Shown: positions 53,900-64,000 of the stretch, piece after piece
How positions within the stretch are numbered: position 1 is the first letter of the stretch
Layout of the letters: every line of letters starts with the position of its first letter
Assembly (NCBI GenBank): GCA_025765615.1
Contig: JAIVFJ010000184.1
Span: 62,001 to 126,000 of the forward strand
Length of the DNA stretch: 64,000 nt
Direction of reading: 5' to 3'
From: Zopfochytrium polystomum
Taxonomy: Eukaryota > Chytridiomycota > Chytridiomycetes > Chytridiales > Chytridiaceae
Made by a program: the position numbers and the translations under genes
The notes under the pieces: model-generated
Seen by the model: only the letters and a program-made list of their open reading frames with translations
What the model was told of the DNA's origin: nothing
Database searches by the model: none

Positions 53900-55536
53900 A
53901 TGCTGTCTACTCGTCGGTCAGCCCTTGCTGCTGCCACCTTGCTGGCGGCCATCCTCGTCTCCCCAAAGGTTGTCGCAGCTCAGGGAGTCGGTTCGACCAC
54001 GACCGAAACGCAACCGGCCTTCACCGCTCGAGAGTGCACGGTTAAAGCCGGCTGCTCGGTCACGACAATGTATGTCACCGCAGATCAGGGACGGCGCAAC
54101 ATCCTCTCCGCCGCAGACCCCACTGTAAAGTGCAAGAACGGCACGGGCTGGAACGGCGACCTGTGCCCTGACCCCGAGACGTGCGCGAAAAACTGCGCGC
54201 TGGATGGAATTCACTACGGCCAGGACACCAACTCGGTGTGGTCCGCGGGGAACACTGTGTCGATTGGATATGTCCAGGCAGTGGGTAGTGCTGGACATTG
54301 AAACTTTCTATTGCTGCCCCCTCGTTGCCTTCCCCCTGCCCATCTCTCGAACCCGCCAGCCTTAATTGACGTCATGACCTTTTTTGTCAGAGCAAGGCCA
54401 TCGGCTCCCGCATCTACGTGCTTGACTCAACGAAGAAAACCTACAAACTCTTCAAGCTCAACGGCCGCGAGATCTCCTTCGACGTCGATCTCTCGACGCT
54501 TCCGTGCGGAACAAACGCCGCATTCTACTTCTCCGAGATGCCAGCCGACGGCGGACGCACGGCCACCAACACCGCCGGCGCGGCCTACGGCACGGGGTAC
54601 TGCGACGCGCAGTGCCCGACGTACCTCTACTTTGTCAATGGGAAGGCCAACTTCAAGTCGCGGATGGGGTCGTGCTGCGCCGAGTACGACGTGTGGGAGG
54701 CCAACAGCCGCTCGCAGCAGCTTGCGACGCACACGTGCACGATCCAGGGGCTGTTCGCCTGCGACACGCAGGGCGCCGACCCGACGCTGTGCAGTCGACA
54801 GGGGGTCTGCGACCGCCCCGGATGCGGGTGGAACCCGTACCAGCTCGGGAACACGCAGTTTTACGGGCGGGGCGCCGGGTTCAAGGTCGACACGTCGCGC
54901 AAGTTTTCGGTCGTGACGCAGTTTGTGACGGACGACGGGACGGCAGACGGGGCGCTTGTGGAAATTCGGAGGCACTACGTGCAGGACGGCAAGATCGTAC
55001 GTGAGAAGAACCCGACGTGGAAGGAGCTTGCTGGGTTTGATTCTCTGACGGACTCGTACTGCGACACGCTGAAGCCGCTTTTTAACTCTACAATGCAGCT
55101 GCAAGATACCGGCCGCCTCAAGGTTTAATCTTCTTTGAACGGCCTCCTTATTTTTAAGCTTCTCAACCAAACACCACTCTAGGGAATGGGAAAAGCCCTC
55201 GCCCGCGGCATGGTCCTCGTCATGTCCCTCTGGGACGACGCCAACACCAAAATGCAGTGGCTAGACTCTGTGTGGCCCGTCAACTCGACTCAGCCTGGGT
55301 CGCAGCGAGGCCCCTGCAGCCCCTCCGAAGGCAACACAACGGTGCTCCACGCGACGGTTCCGAACGCGTATGTTGCTTTTTCCAACATCCGCTGGGGCGA
55401 GATTAACTCGACTGCGTCTGCGGACTCGACTTCGAATGTGTACTATTCAGCATCGACCAGGTCTGCCACATTTGGCTCTTCGGTATTGGTATTGGTGGCT
55501 GTTGGGCTTGCTTTGGCAGTGTTGGTTTTCTCATAG
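53900..55536 (+). CDS. GH7 cellobiohydrolase/endoglucanase with GPI-type C-terminus
   Basis: Exons 53900-54280, 54391-55122 and 55183-55536 join in phase 0 to 488 residues. Residues 1-27 form a signal peptide ending VVAAQG. The GH7 fold is clear: CALDGIHYGQDT, SRIYVLDS, LPCGTNAAFYFSEM and NTAGAAYGTGYCDAQCP. The catalytic block CCAEYDVWEANS holds nucleophile Glu, Asp and acid/base Glu in E-x-D-x2-E spacing. QFYGRGAGFKVD and VMSLWDDANTKMQWLDS follow. The enzyme hydrolyses beta-1,4-glucan chains of cellulose. There is no CBM1 domain. Instead the protein ends in a Ser-rich spacer and a hydrophobic tail (VLVLVAVGLALAVLVFS), typical of GPI anchoring, so it is likely held at the cell surface. Confidence 0.92.
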
Positions 55537-55698
55537 AAAGAATGGCTCGGACTGTTTCGCTCTATCTCTCCTTCAGTCCCTCGCTATGCTCGGCTTTGGC
55601 ACTTCCCGTTGTTTAGTTGCAAATAAAGCATTTCGTAGGCCTTCCTGGTTGATGAACAACTGAAACTGTGTTACCACTGAACGTTTGTACCCTTTACT

Positions 55699-56028
55699 TC
55701 ATTTGCGAGTGAGAATTATTTCTATACAAGTGATGAAACGTGAAGGGTATTTAAAGCCTACACGACCGCAGAGGAAGAACCCGCGTAAAAGCATGAGAAA
55801 GCAGTAATCAAAATCGACCATCTCCAGTGCACCGCGGAGGATCGCCCGAAGCGACAAGAAATACCCCCGCCGAACGGTCCCATCAGAACCCCTTGCCGAA
55901 AGGCCTTCTGCAACCGGTAACATACCAACTCTTCTGGCCCACACAACTCTTACCACGAGCACAACAACGTACGCCGCAACGTTCACACCGACGATGAGCA
56001 GCGGTCGGCCCAGCACCGAAGACAGCAA
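55699..56028 (-). pseudogene. Membrane-family fragment (copy 5, C-terminal part)
   Basis: The minus-strand frame reads LIVGVNVAAYVVVLVVRVVW, then YFLSLRA, then FLMLLRGFFL. It matches the last two helices of the membrane family (GANLVVDVAVLAVRAC; FVSLW; MFLRGAYVL). The upstream two thirds are absent, and the C-terminal CGP motif is replaced by RVGFKYPS. Relic of a further duplication. Confidence 0.65.
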
Positions 56029-58257
56029 GAACCTCTGTTTAGAGGAGTTGCGACTCCCAGCTTTTACACGGGGGCTTACCTCAATGAATCATCAGCTGCT
56101 CACCTTGTTATTTCTTTATTTAACTCCATAAAAAAGATTTGAAAAATAAACTAAAAGGATGGCAAAACTCGTACCACCTGTGACCCCGTTCTTTTCGGAC
56201 AATGTTTGGGATATTAATACTTCTCTTTCGATTTTCGGGCTCTGAAGAGCGGAAAATTTCTGTCACCAACCGCTCTTGGTGCTTCAATGAAAATTGAAGA
56301 TTGATGCTTCCGAAGGCGAGAAGCTCCTGAAAAATAAACCAGAACTGGGCTGCTGGGGACGTTACAAAGTCGGTGCGTGGGCCGAGCTGTTACTTTCCAT
56401 TTTCTCAGTCTCTATTACCCTACAATGAAACCGCCTCTGTAGTGGATGTATTGGACTGGTCCTGGCAGCGGCGGCAAAATCAGAGTGAACGCAGTGCTGG
56501 ACATAACGGCCGCGTCAAACGAGGACGCGGCAAGGATGACGTCGGTGCGGGAAATCGGGCCGCCGGAGGATTTGGCGAGGGCGATTGTGCTTCTGCTGGG
56601 TCCGAAGAGCTGGCGAAGCCTGTCCAGACCGTCGGCAAGCTTTGCATTTTCGTATTGAAGAAAATTTGCGGGTTTTCTCCCTCTCAAATCCAAGTTGGTG
56701 CCCTCAGGTAAACTTTGAGTGAATGGCTTCGAATGTCCCAGAGTTGGTTCATTTTCATTCCCAGAGAACGTTTATTTCGGGCCATTATCGGTAGAGAGGG
56801 AAGCTCTAGAAGAAGTGTAAGCTGGGATGTAAGGGGGGATGGAACGCACCCAATTCTGTTAATCAGCTGCTGTCGTTTGTCTCAGCCATTCACAAGAACC
56901 AAGCCATGAGCCTGGTAGCGCATACACAACACCTTGTGATGATTGCTGCGCACTATACAAAGCAGAGAAGTGTATCTGCGCAGTTCACACACTGTATATT
57001 CACCTCTGTTGAAAAGCTAATGGAATTGACTGTTGCAAAATACTTATTCTTGGTTTAAGGAAACCCACGCAACTGCCAAGAAGTGGAGAATCGCTACAGA
57101 AGAACTATATCTGAAGATTCTGACTATATTACGCAAGGAGACTCTCCACTACTCCCACATTAGTTAATGCAACTGTTGCCTGTTTAATAAGTACCGGCAA
57201 CTTCATGGATTTGATTGGTTTGTTTTGATTATCGTGTCCTGCAAACTTGGCTTGTGCGAAATGGAGGCAGTCAACCTTCGGTTTGATAGCATTCAGCTCG
57301 ACCTTTCCACTATTTGGTGTGCAAACAACTTGTTTTCTGTGTAGTCACTTTCCATTGACACTACAGTAAGTGAAAAAAGAAATTTTGACAATCGTTTACT
57401 CAGACTGTCTTTCAGCCAAAAGGTTCAGATACGACCAGTTTTTCTCCAGCTTTGGGCAGACCACGAAAATCACTCCTCTGCCCAGTTCGCCATCTTCTTG
57501 TGCATATATACTGTCTCAGTGGAACAAGTGGCTAGAGGCAGCCGAACGACTATTGGTAACTGCAACAGCGGATTCTGCCACAGCGCCTGAAGTGCCATCC
57601 TCAACACTTTCACAATCAAGAACAGTTTCATCACTTTCTGCAGCGCCTTTAGTCTCCGCAGTGACCCATGCAGCTGCCCTTCTTCCCCCGACGCCAGCTT
57701 CAACCGACGTGTCAGTGGCTGCGCTGATGCCTCCCACTCTACAAACTGCTACTGCACTCATGCAAACATCCATGTCCTTCTTGGCAGACCAAGCCGTTGT
57801 GCTCAATTCAGCCGAGTCCGGCCGAGACTTGGTCCTAATTTTTCGGAACTGCAGCGAAAGAAAAGGGGAAATGCCAGCGAAGACGACATTAATGGACAAA
57901 CGAGGGTTAAGGAGATTTTTGGCGTTGAGAAAATCCAGCTCTTGAAGGAACTTCGGTTGAAGCTCCCAGCAAAGATGAACATGCTCACAGGCGGTTCAGC
58001 TGCCGCGAAGAACTGCCGGCATTATCGCCTTTTCAGTCTGATACAGCCTGTGAATGTCAGGGTCAGCCTACTCCGTTGGGGGGGATGGGGTTTGCGATGC
58101 ACTGTTAAATTGCAGCAGTTGGAAAGAAACCGTTATAAAGTGTTTGGAGCAGGGATGGACAGCCAACACAAGCAGCACTCAACATGCAAGCCAAGTCACT
58201 CCAAAAGAAACACTCAAAGAAGATCAACCTGCCACCCCCACGTCTCATCGAAGCCCC
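56029..58257. other. 2.2-kb region without a supported gene
   Basis: Contains open frames on the plus (57370-57945) and minus (57516-57899, 56415-56693) strands. Their Ser/Ala-rich translations match nothing I know. No RNA gene or transposon end was recognised. Confidence 0.35.
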
Positions 58258-58828
58258 TCACAGCCCGTACTGCCCGTTGATCTTGTTGTGCACGACAACG
58301 CACCCGCCCGTGTCGAAGTGCGTGTTGATCTTGTTTTGCGCCCGTGTCCGAATTTTATTCGCCAGCTGAAACTCGCCCAGCAGCCCACCGCCGACCGTGA
58401 CATGCTTGATCTCGTCTTGGTTGGGAGACTTCTTTTTGTTCTTTCCTGCAGTAGCGCCCGTCGCGTCCCCGGCGGACTTCTTTTTGAACGGGCTCCGCGA
58501 TTTCTTACTCGCCGCCGCCGCTCACCTCAGCCAATTGCTTCACGCCCATTGTCCCGGCGACCGCGAGACCTCCGCCGATGATTACTCCCGTGACGGGCTC
58601 GATGAACCGGCGATACAGACTGGAGGCGAGAGCGACGCCAAGCGGGTCTGCCGCCGCGAAGAGAGGGGAGGAATTGGCCAGCTGCGGCGATGCGGACGAT
58701 TCCCCGTAGGCGCCGCCGTCGGGTGCGGCCAGCGGCGCGGCAAAGACGGCGGGTGGCAGCGCGACGACGAGGGAGTGGATCAGCAGAGCGGCGGCCGCGG
58801 AGGCGGCGCTCTTTCCGCGGAGCTGCAT
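58258..58828 (-). pseudogene. Truncated paralog of the single-span NPF-motif protein at 59655
   Basis: From ATG 58828 it has a signal peptide (ALLIHSLVVALPPAVFA), a spacer, and a membrane segment (FIEPVTGVIIGGGLAVAGTMGVKQLAE) like that of the plus-strand gene. The homologous donor (GAG-GTGAGC) follows. The middle exon is missing. The frame runs to a stop within 15 bases, then the C-terminal exon resumes: KKKSPNQDEIKHVTVGGGL ... VVVHNKINGQYGL, stop 58258-58260. It is deletion-derived or a gene with a tiny intron. The two paralogs face away from each other. Confidence 0.55.
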
Positions 58829-59468
58829 CTCTTTGGAATTAGGGGGGACCCAGCCAGGACGGGGAACCTAGCCAGCACGGAGGAACTGATCTGTAAAAAA
58901 TGCACCAAAACTAATCACTTTTTTTTCTGTGTTTGCTCCCCACTTTTTGTGAGCAAATCGATTTGGCCCCTTCGGATGAAATCCGAGCGAGAGTGCTTCG
59001 CCCGTCGGTTTGAAAAACAGCGGACGGCGCAGGTGCGTAGTCTGACACCAAATTATGGAAAGAAGCAAGAAAAGCGTGTTCCGCGCGAGTGTCACGCACA
59101 TGCATGCAGGCACCTATGCAAAGGCAGACACTGATTTATCCGCTTTCCTACCTCTCTCTCTGTATCCACCGTCAGTCACTCGCTCTCTCCTCTCTGTGAT
59201 CACAGGGCGTGTGCTCAGCCCGCCCTGGTTCCCTTCTTTTTTCTCACAAACAGGCTCCGCAGACGCGCTGACAGAGCAGCAACATAGCGCATCGCACGCG
59301 TGATCCCCTGCGTTATCGACGTGTCTGACACTGAAGAGAGGGATGCTGTCTGTCTGTCTGCCTGTAAGCGGCCAGTGTGGCGCTCACTGCCCCAATGAAC
59401 AACCCGCTGAAGTCCGCAGGTATGCCAGCTCCCGATAGGCGCAGCAGGCAGTGAACGAGATGAAAAAA

Positions 59469-59525
<57 letters not shown>

Positions 59526-59654
59526 TGTGTGTGTGTGGAACGAGGGAGAGCGGAAAACAAGAGTGAAAGAACAACTCGCTTCGAAGAGGGAAGAAAAACT
59601 CTTGCCTGCTTTCAATTCCGTTTTGGACAACAAGCGGGTATCAACAGCAACAAC
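58829..59654. other. Divergent promoter region with GA/GT microsatellites
   Basis: Lies between the divergent paralogs. Perfect (GA)n at 59474-59520, followed by (TG)n at 59525-59537. No gene seen. Confidence 0.5.
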
Positions 59655-60927
59655 ATGAAGTTCAGCCAGCAGGTCGTCTCCGCGGCGCTTGCGGCCGCTA
59701 CCCGCCTTGGGGCACTCCGTTAGCTCGCTACCATGGGTACAAGCGGCGCCACTCGCGGCAGACGGTCAATCTCCTGCGTCTCCGCTGCTCGCGTCCTCCT
59801 TGTCCGTCGCACCGACAGACTCCTCTACGCATGGCCTGATCCCGGGTCTCTACCGTCGCGTCCTCGAGCCCGTCAGCGCGACCATCACCGCCGTGGGCTT
59901 GGGCGTTGCCGCCACGATGGGCGTCAAGAACTTGGCAGAGGTAAATCCTCGTTTCTGATGCTTTGCTGGGAGTGTTATTCGGGGCGCTGACTGGATGTCG
60001 GGACTGGATGTCGGTTGTGTCCAAAGGCCCACCACCGAAACAGAAAGGCGGCGCAAAAGTTTGTGGAGGACGGGTACAAGGGTGAGTACGAGCGCGATAA
60101 AGACAAGGAGACCAAGCGGATCAACCACTACGAGGCGCACCCGTCCAAGAATTGCTACTCCGTCTGCGGTGGTCAGAAGACCTACAGCCCGGTGAGTGCT
60201 GGGTTTCAATGAGGCGTCGCGGGGTCGTGCATCCAACCGAGATCTGGCCTGATCCAACCCCAAACCTCCTCCTTTTTGGATTCCCGTCGTTTTCTTTCCC
60301 AAGGCCGATTGCACCAAGAAAAAGTTCCGATCTGAGCTCTCGCTTTATCGGCGCGCCATCGACTACCTGTTCGAGGACGACGACGCCTGGGACGAGAGCA
60401 ACCTCGACGAGGACGAGGCTGTCATGGACGTCGACGAAGCCATCGAGGACGCGCTGAAAAAGAGCCCGCTCTCATCACAGAACCCGCTGCGTCCGTATCA
60501 GAAGAAGACTCTTGAACGCACCAACACGACCCCCAAGGCGTACAAGGGGGCACCGGCAAAGGCGGCCGATGCATCGACGACGCCAGCCAAGGCCGCAACA
60601 CCCGCCAAGGCCGCAGCGACGTCGCAAAATGCGGCGGCCAATCCGGCGAAAAAGTCGTGGAACCCGTTCAAGAAGAAGGCTGACGCCGCCGCCGCGACGG
60701 ACGCCTCGGGCGCGGCGGCCAAGAAATCGTCGTCGTGGAATCCGTTCAATAAGAAGGAACCGAACCCAGACGAGATCAAGCACGTCAAGGTCGGCGGCGG
60801 GCTCATCAACAAGTTCCGGACGGCGGAGAAGATGCGCACGAGCGCGGAGAAGAAGATTGACGCGCAGGTCAAAGCGGGCGGGTGCGCTGTCGTGCACAAC
60901 AAGATTAATGGGCAGCACGGTCTGTGA
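59655..60927 (+). CDS. Single-span membrane protein with NPF motifs, exon 1 frameshifted
   Basis: Exons are 59655-59940, 60027-60191 and 60304-60927, with phase-0 junctions. Exon 1 starts MKFSQQVVSAALAA; the frame must shift by one (extra base, or two missing, near 59698). It then reads LPALGHSVSSLPWVQAA, a signal peptide, and a membrane span (VSATITAVGLGVAATMGV). Exon 2 is basic and has NCYSVCGGQKTYSP. Exon 3 has an acidic stretch, Ala/Lys repeats and two KKS-x2-WNPF-x-KK units. It ends DEIKHVKVGGGL ... VVHNKINGQHGL, conserved with the paralog at 58258. NPF motifs bind EH domains of endocytic proteins, so a tail on the cytosolic side is suggested (inference). Confidence 0.55.
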
Positions 60928-61479
60928 GCGAAGGTGGATTGTAGGGGCTGGGGAGTTTTGGTGGAGGATTGTGTCAACGGGCTTCCCTATTTCTTTGGGT
61001 ATGGCGTTACGCTTCTGTTAAGCTCGTTTATGAAGACATAATTCCAGTCCAAACCGCTCTATTCCTTTTTCTTGTAGCGATTGAAGTTGTTCTTGTTTTT
61101 CTTGAGTGACTTCACGGCTGATTCTGAGTTCGGGGGGACGTGTTTGAAACGGGAAGTATTGCCTTCGACCGTCTATTCGAGGACGGTGATGCCAGACGCA
61201 AAGGAGAACTTGTCGACGGCGAAAACGTCGAAGCCGACTCCGGCGAGGATATTGAGAAAGCCCGTCGAGGACGCTCCAACAAGTGCCCGCTCTCTTCGCG
61301 AAACCGATTCTACCCGCACGGACCGACACCACTCCGGAAGGGATCGGCCGGGTTGCCAGCAAAGCAAGTCGACTCCTCACACCTCACACAGACCCTGCTG
61401 GCAGTTCAGTGTGCTGTGCACAACGGCGTCCTGCTTTGACAGGACGCCGGTCCTCTGCCACCGGCTCCATTCCAACTCT

Positions 61480-61970
61480 TCTGGCCTACATCACTCTAAC
61501 CACAAGCATGACAGCATCCGCAGCAAGGTTGACGTCCAGAATGAGCAGCAGTCGTCCCAACATGGACAACAGCGTCGACCTTGCCAGGGCGACCGGCAGA
61601 TGGGGAATCCGTGCCGGGACGCCGTGACGAAGGGCGAGTCGATGGTCGCGAGGAAGGCGACGGCAGAGAACGCGGCGAGGCGCGCCGAGGCGCGCGGCGT
61701 ATTGCGCAATCTTTCCGTGCAAGTCTCTCAGAGGGTCCGGGTCGATGTACAGGACGTAGTGGTTGATTGTGGATGAGCTCGGTTACGGCTTCTTTGGGCT
61801 GTTCGTCGGCAGTGGGGCCTATTCTTGGTTGCCGGCGGGATCGAATGAAGGATCGATGAGCTGCTCTGGTGAAGGCACGGAGGGGAGGCCGGGCAAGAAC
61901 ATCGACGATTGGAACGAAAGGAAGATCGCTGATACGAAAAAGAGTTGTGGAGCCGAAAACCTCCGCTTCT
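61480..61970 (-). pseudogene. Membrane-family fragment (copy 6, exon-3 part)
   Basis: Read on the minus strand in shifting frames it gives VDVLARPPLRAFTRAA (compare LDIFTRPALRALA of copy 1), then LYIDPDPLRDLHGKIAQYAAR (compare the DADPQRDYH loop). Next come a decayed RRL block and LLSMLGRLLLILDVNLAADAVMLVVRV (compare SSAGRFAAIFGANLVVDVAVLAVRA). Exons 1 and 2 and the C-terminus are lost. Several frameshifts are present. Confidence 0.65.
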
Positions 61971-62604
61971 AATGATGAATGAACTGTTTTAAGTGCAACG
62001 AAGGAAACAAGCAAGATTCTAGAGGAACGGGCTTCATCGACCGCTGTTGACGTGTGATGTTCTGTTGGCGAGCGACAGTTGTTGAGTTGACCAGGGAAGG
62101 CTGAATTTCTCCCGTAGATCCCAAACCTTCGACGGAGAGGCCAATTTTGAATGAATTGACTCTTGCCTTCGCTGTTGGTCATGCTAATTCTGACGAAAGA
62201 TCTCGTCAAGTCTTTCCTGGGTTGCGTAAGCCGAGATCACGAGGTCCCAAAAGTTGCTTTTACTTTCGCTGGGAGGTTATCGTCTCGGTTATCCTTGCTG
62301 GTTTTCTTTTTTGGTTGATTATCCTTTGTCAATATTCTGTAAATTTTTTTCCCGGTCGGCACAATCACTCTATGGACCTGCGATATTGACTCTGCCGCTG
62401 AAAATTTATTCTTTTCTCAGTACGAGTCGTCTAAGCAGGGATTGATTAACCGACAAATTCGAACGAGAAAGGCAGCGTGAAAAAAAGGAAACGTTATTTG
62501 AAAGAATGTTGTTCTCTTTCAAACAGAGTCGCACGGACGACCGGTGCGGCGGTCTCAGAAACAGGAAAGAAGGGAGAAGGCACTATCAATCAGTGTCACA
62601 ACCT

Positions 62605-64000
62605 TCAAGAAGGGGGCGGGGAGGAAATGGGGTAGGTGTATGTTGCTGTCGGCGGGGGCGGCACAGTGGTGGTGGTGAGGTACGGGACAGTATCTGGGGT
62701 AACCGCAAAAGAAAACAGAAGGGCCGGGTTAGTCGATTACATATTTCGAAGCGAAAACAACGTGAACCCACCAGACGGGGAAGCGTAAGCGTACGAATAC
62801 ACCGTCGCTTTACTGACGCCTCCGCACCCAACATCACCGCTGCCTGTGCACACGGAGTCACAGTCTCCGTCCGGCAGCCTCTGCTGCAAGTACGCGGCCT
62901 CCTTCAATCTGCCGCAAACGCACTGGAACCCGTCCTCGGTCGCCGACTCCTGCAACTGGTGCGCGGCGCACTCTTCGGCGCACTGCAGCTGCGTCAGGTT
63001 CTGTTTTGGGCTGATGAAGAGTGAAGAGAAGATGGAGCCCAGTTGCGGGTCGGCGAAGCAACCGATGTAGATGTAGACGTGTGGTTGGGAGGTGAGCGAG
63101 GGCTGGGCCGACGAGGATGTTGCGGTTGGGTACGGTGAGAGGGATGGGGGTGGGAAAGAGGAGTGCCACGAGGAAGCAGAGGCAGAGGCGTACGACGATG
63201 GGAGAGATGAGCGCCCCGAGGAGGAGGCGGTAGGGACTGTGTACACAGACGACGCAGTGGAGTGTGGCGGGGAGGAAACGGGGTAGGTGTACGGGGAGGA
63301 AGAGTAGTGCCCCGAGGAAGCCGATCCGTACGACGTTGGGACCGAACGTCCCGAGGAGGCGGTGGGGACTGTGAAAACGGTTGGCGAAGTGGAGAGGGGC
63401 AGGGGGTTGGTGTATGGGGAGGGCGAGAGGGATGGGAGGGGAAGTGAAGGGTGCCACGAGGAAGCAGACGCAGAGGCGTACGACGATGGGACAGATGAGC
63501 GCCCCAAGGAGGAGGCGGTTGGGACCGTGAAGTATGGCGAGGTGGAAACGGGGTTGGAATACGGTGAGGTAGGTGTGGGCGGGACAGTGGTGGTAGAAAG
63601 GAACGGTGCCGTGTGGGTGTCTGTGGCCAAGGTCTCTGTGAGCCACTCGCGTCGAGCAACGCAGTCAACGATTTGCAAACTCACCAGAAGGGCTCGTCAA
63701 GAAGTACGCAAACACCGACGCCTTTCCGACGCCTCCGCACCCGACGCCGCCGCTTCCAGTGCACACCGAATTGCACTCTGCCTCCGGCACCTTTTGCGCG
63801 AACCCGCTGGCCGTGAGACTGCCGCAGAAGCACTGGAAGCCGTTCTCGGTCGCCGACCACTGCAGTTGGTGCGCGGCGCATTCTTCGGCGCACTGCAGCT
63901 GCGTCAGGTTCTGCTTCGGGCTGATGAACAGTGGGGAAAAGATGGAGCCGAGTTGCGGGTCGGCGAAGCAGCCGTAGGAGACGTAGGCGTGCGGCACGGA
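62605..64000 (-). CDS. WSC-domain cell-surface protein, 5' end outside the window
   Basis: Exons seen are 64000(partial)-63685, 63620-62772 and 62693-62605, with matching phase-1 junctions (each exon ends TCT G). The first partial exon encodes a WSC domain (GCFADPQLGS, CAEECAAHQLQ, GFQCFCG, CTGSGGVGCGG). The middle exon has three tandem Ser/Thr/Pro-rich repeats of about 50 residues (VPTASS-x-GRS-x-PSSYASAS-x-SWH), then a second, nearly identical WSC domain. The last exon is a short Pro/Thr tail. WSC modules bind carbohydrate and occur in cell-wall sensors and secreted enzymes. No membrane span is seen at this end. The start and signal peptide lie beyond 64000. Confidence 0.8.
63080..63610 (-). 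repeat. Tandem coding repeats (Ser/Thr/Pro-rich linker) in the WSC gene
   Basis: About three imperfect units of 130-200 bases encode VPTASSxGRSxPSSYASAS-type sequence. GAGCGCCCCGAGGAGGAGGCGG-like blocks recur at about 63210, 63345 and 63500 (plus strand). Such linkers are usually heavily O-glycosylated. Confidence 0.75.

Noticed and set aside
57400..57460. Possible extra exon for the NPF-motif protein pair
   Set aside because: No matching segment in the paralog and no splice signals in phase.
57370..57945. 191-codon open frame on the plus strand
   Set aside because: Ser/Ala/Thr-rich and overlapped by an equally open frame on the other strand; no homology recognised.

Overview
The window looks like nuclear DNA of a filamentous or zoosporic fungus. 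Genes have short GT-AG introns (46-171 bp). It carries Ty3/gypsy elements, a Dal5-type permease, a GH7 cellobiohydrolase, WSC-domain and MYND-SET proteins, and initiator tRNA genes. The cellulase and a WW-type ankyrin-like repeat protein favour an early-diverging (chytrid-like) saprotroph. That placement is inference; no marker gene fixes the species.

Layout. 0.5-3.7 kb: a decayed chromovirus on the minus strand. 3.9-8.8 kb: a small secreted Cys-rich protein, an allantoate/vitamin-type MFS permease and an unrecognised 3-exon gene. 9.0-10.1 kb: a broken PIF/Harbinger-like transposase between 14-bp inverted repeats. 10.8-16.2 kb: a young, full-length Ty3/gypsy element with 127-bp LTRs, an AAAGG target duplication, a primer site matching the initiator tRNA encoded nearby, and an A-AAA-AAC slippery site joining gag to pol. 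16.3-18.1 kb: first member of a multi-spanning membrane protein family. 18.6-31.2 kb: a one-strand array of small, low-complexity proteins that share an RF(F/W)xALA-type module and a C-terminal PPxY tail (5 intact, 2 relics). Initiator tRNA-Met genes and another copy of the membrane family are interleaved with it. 31.9-44.7 kb: a GT34 glycosyltransferase, a proline-rich CH-domain protein, a CCCH zinc-finger protein, a SMYD-like methyltransferase, a third membrane-family copy and a WW-ankyrin-like repeat protein. 45.2-46.8 kb: a fourth membrane-family copy. 47.3-51.6 kb: a universal-stress-protein tandem array (1 pseudogene, 3 genes). 51.8-55.5 kb: a BTB-like relic and a GH7 cellobiohydrolase with a GPI-type tail. 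55.7-62.0 kb: two membrane-family fragments and an inverted pair of single-span proteins with NPF motifs. 62.6-64.0 kb: a WSC-domain gene running off the right edge.

The dominant process is local gene-family expansion by duplication (PPxY family, membrane family, stress proteins, initiator tRNAs), followed by decay of some copies. The two unnamed families, the PPxY array and the about 520-residue membrane proteins with a fixed 3-exon structure, are the best candidates for undescribed biology. Function is unknown for both. The PPxY tails (ligands of Nedd4/Rsp5 WW domains) and the NPF motifs (EH-domain ligands) hint at ubiquitin/endocytic adaptor roles, which is inference.

Several genes carry isolated one-base frameshifts, some at short base runs, so consensus errors in the assembly should be considered before calling them pseudogenes.
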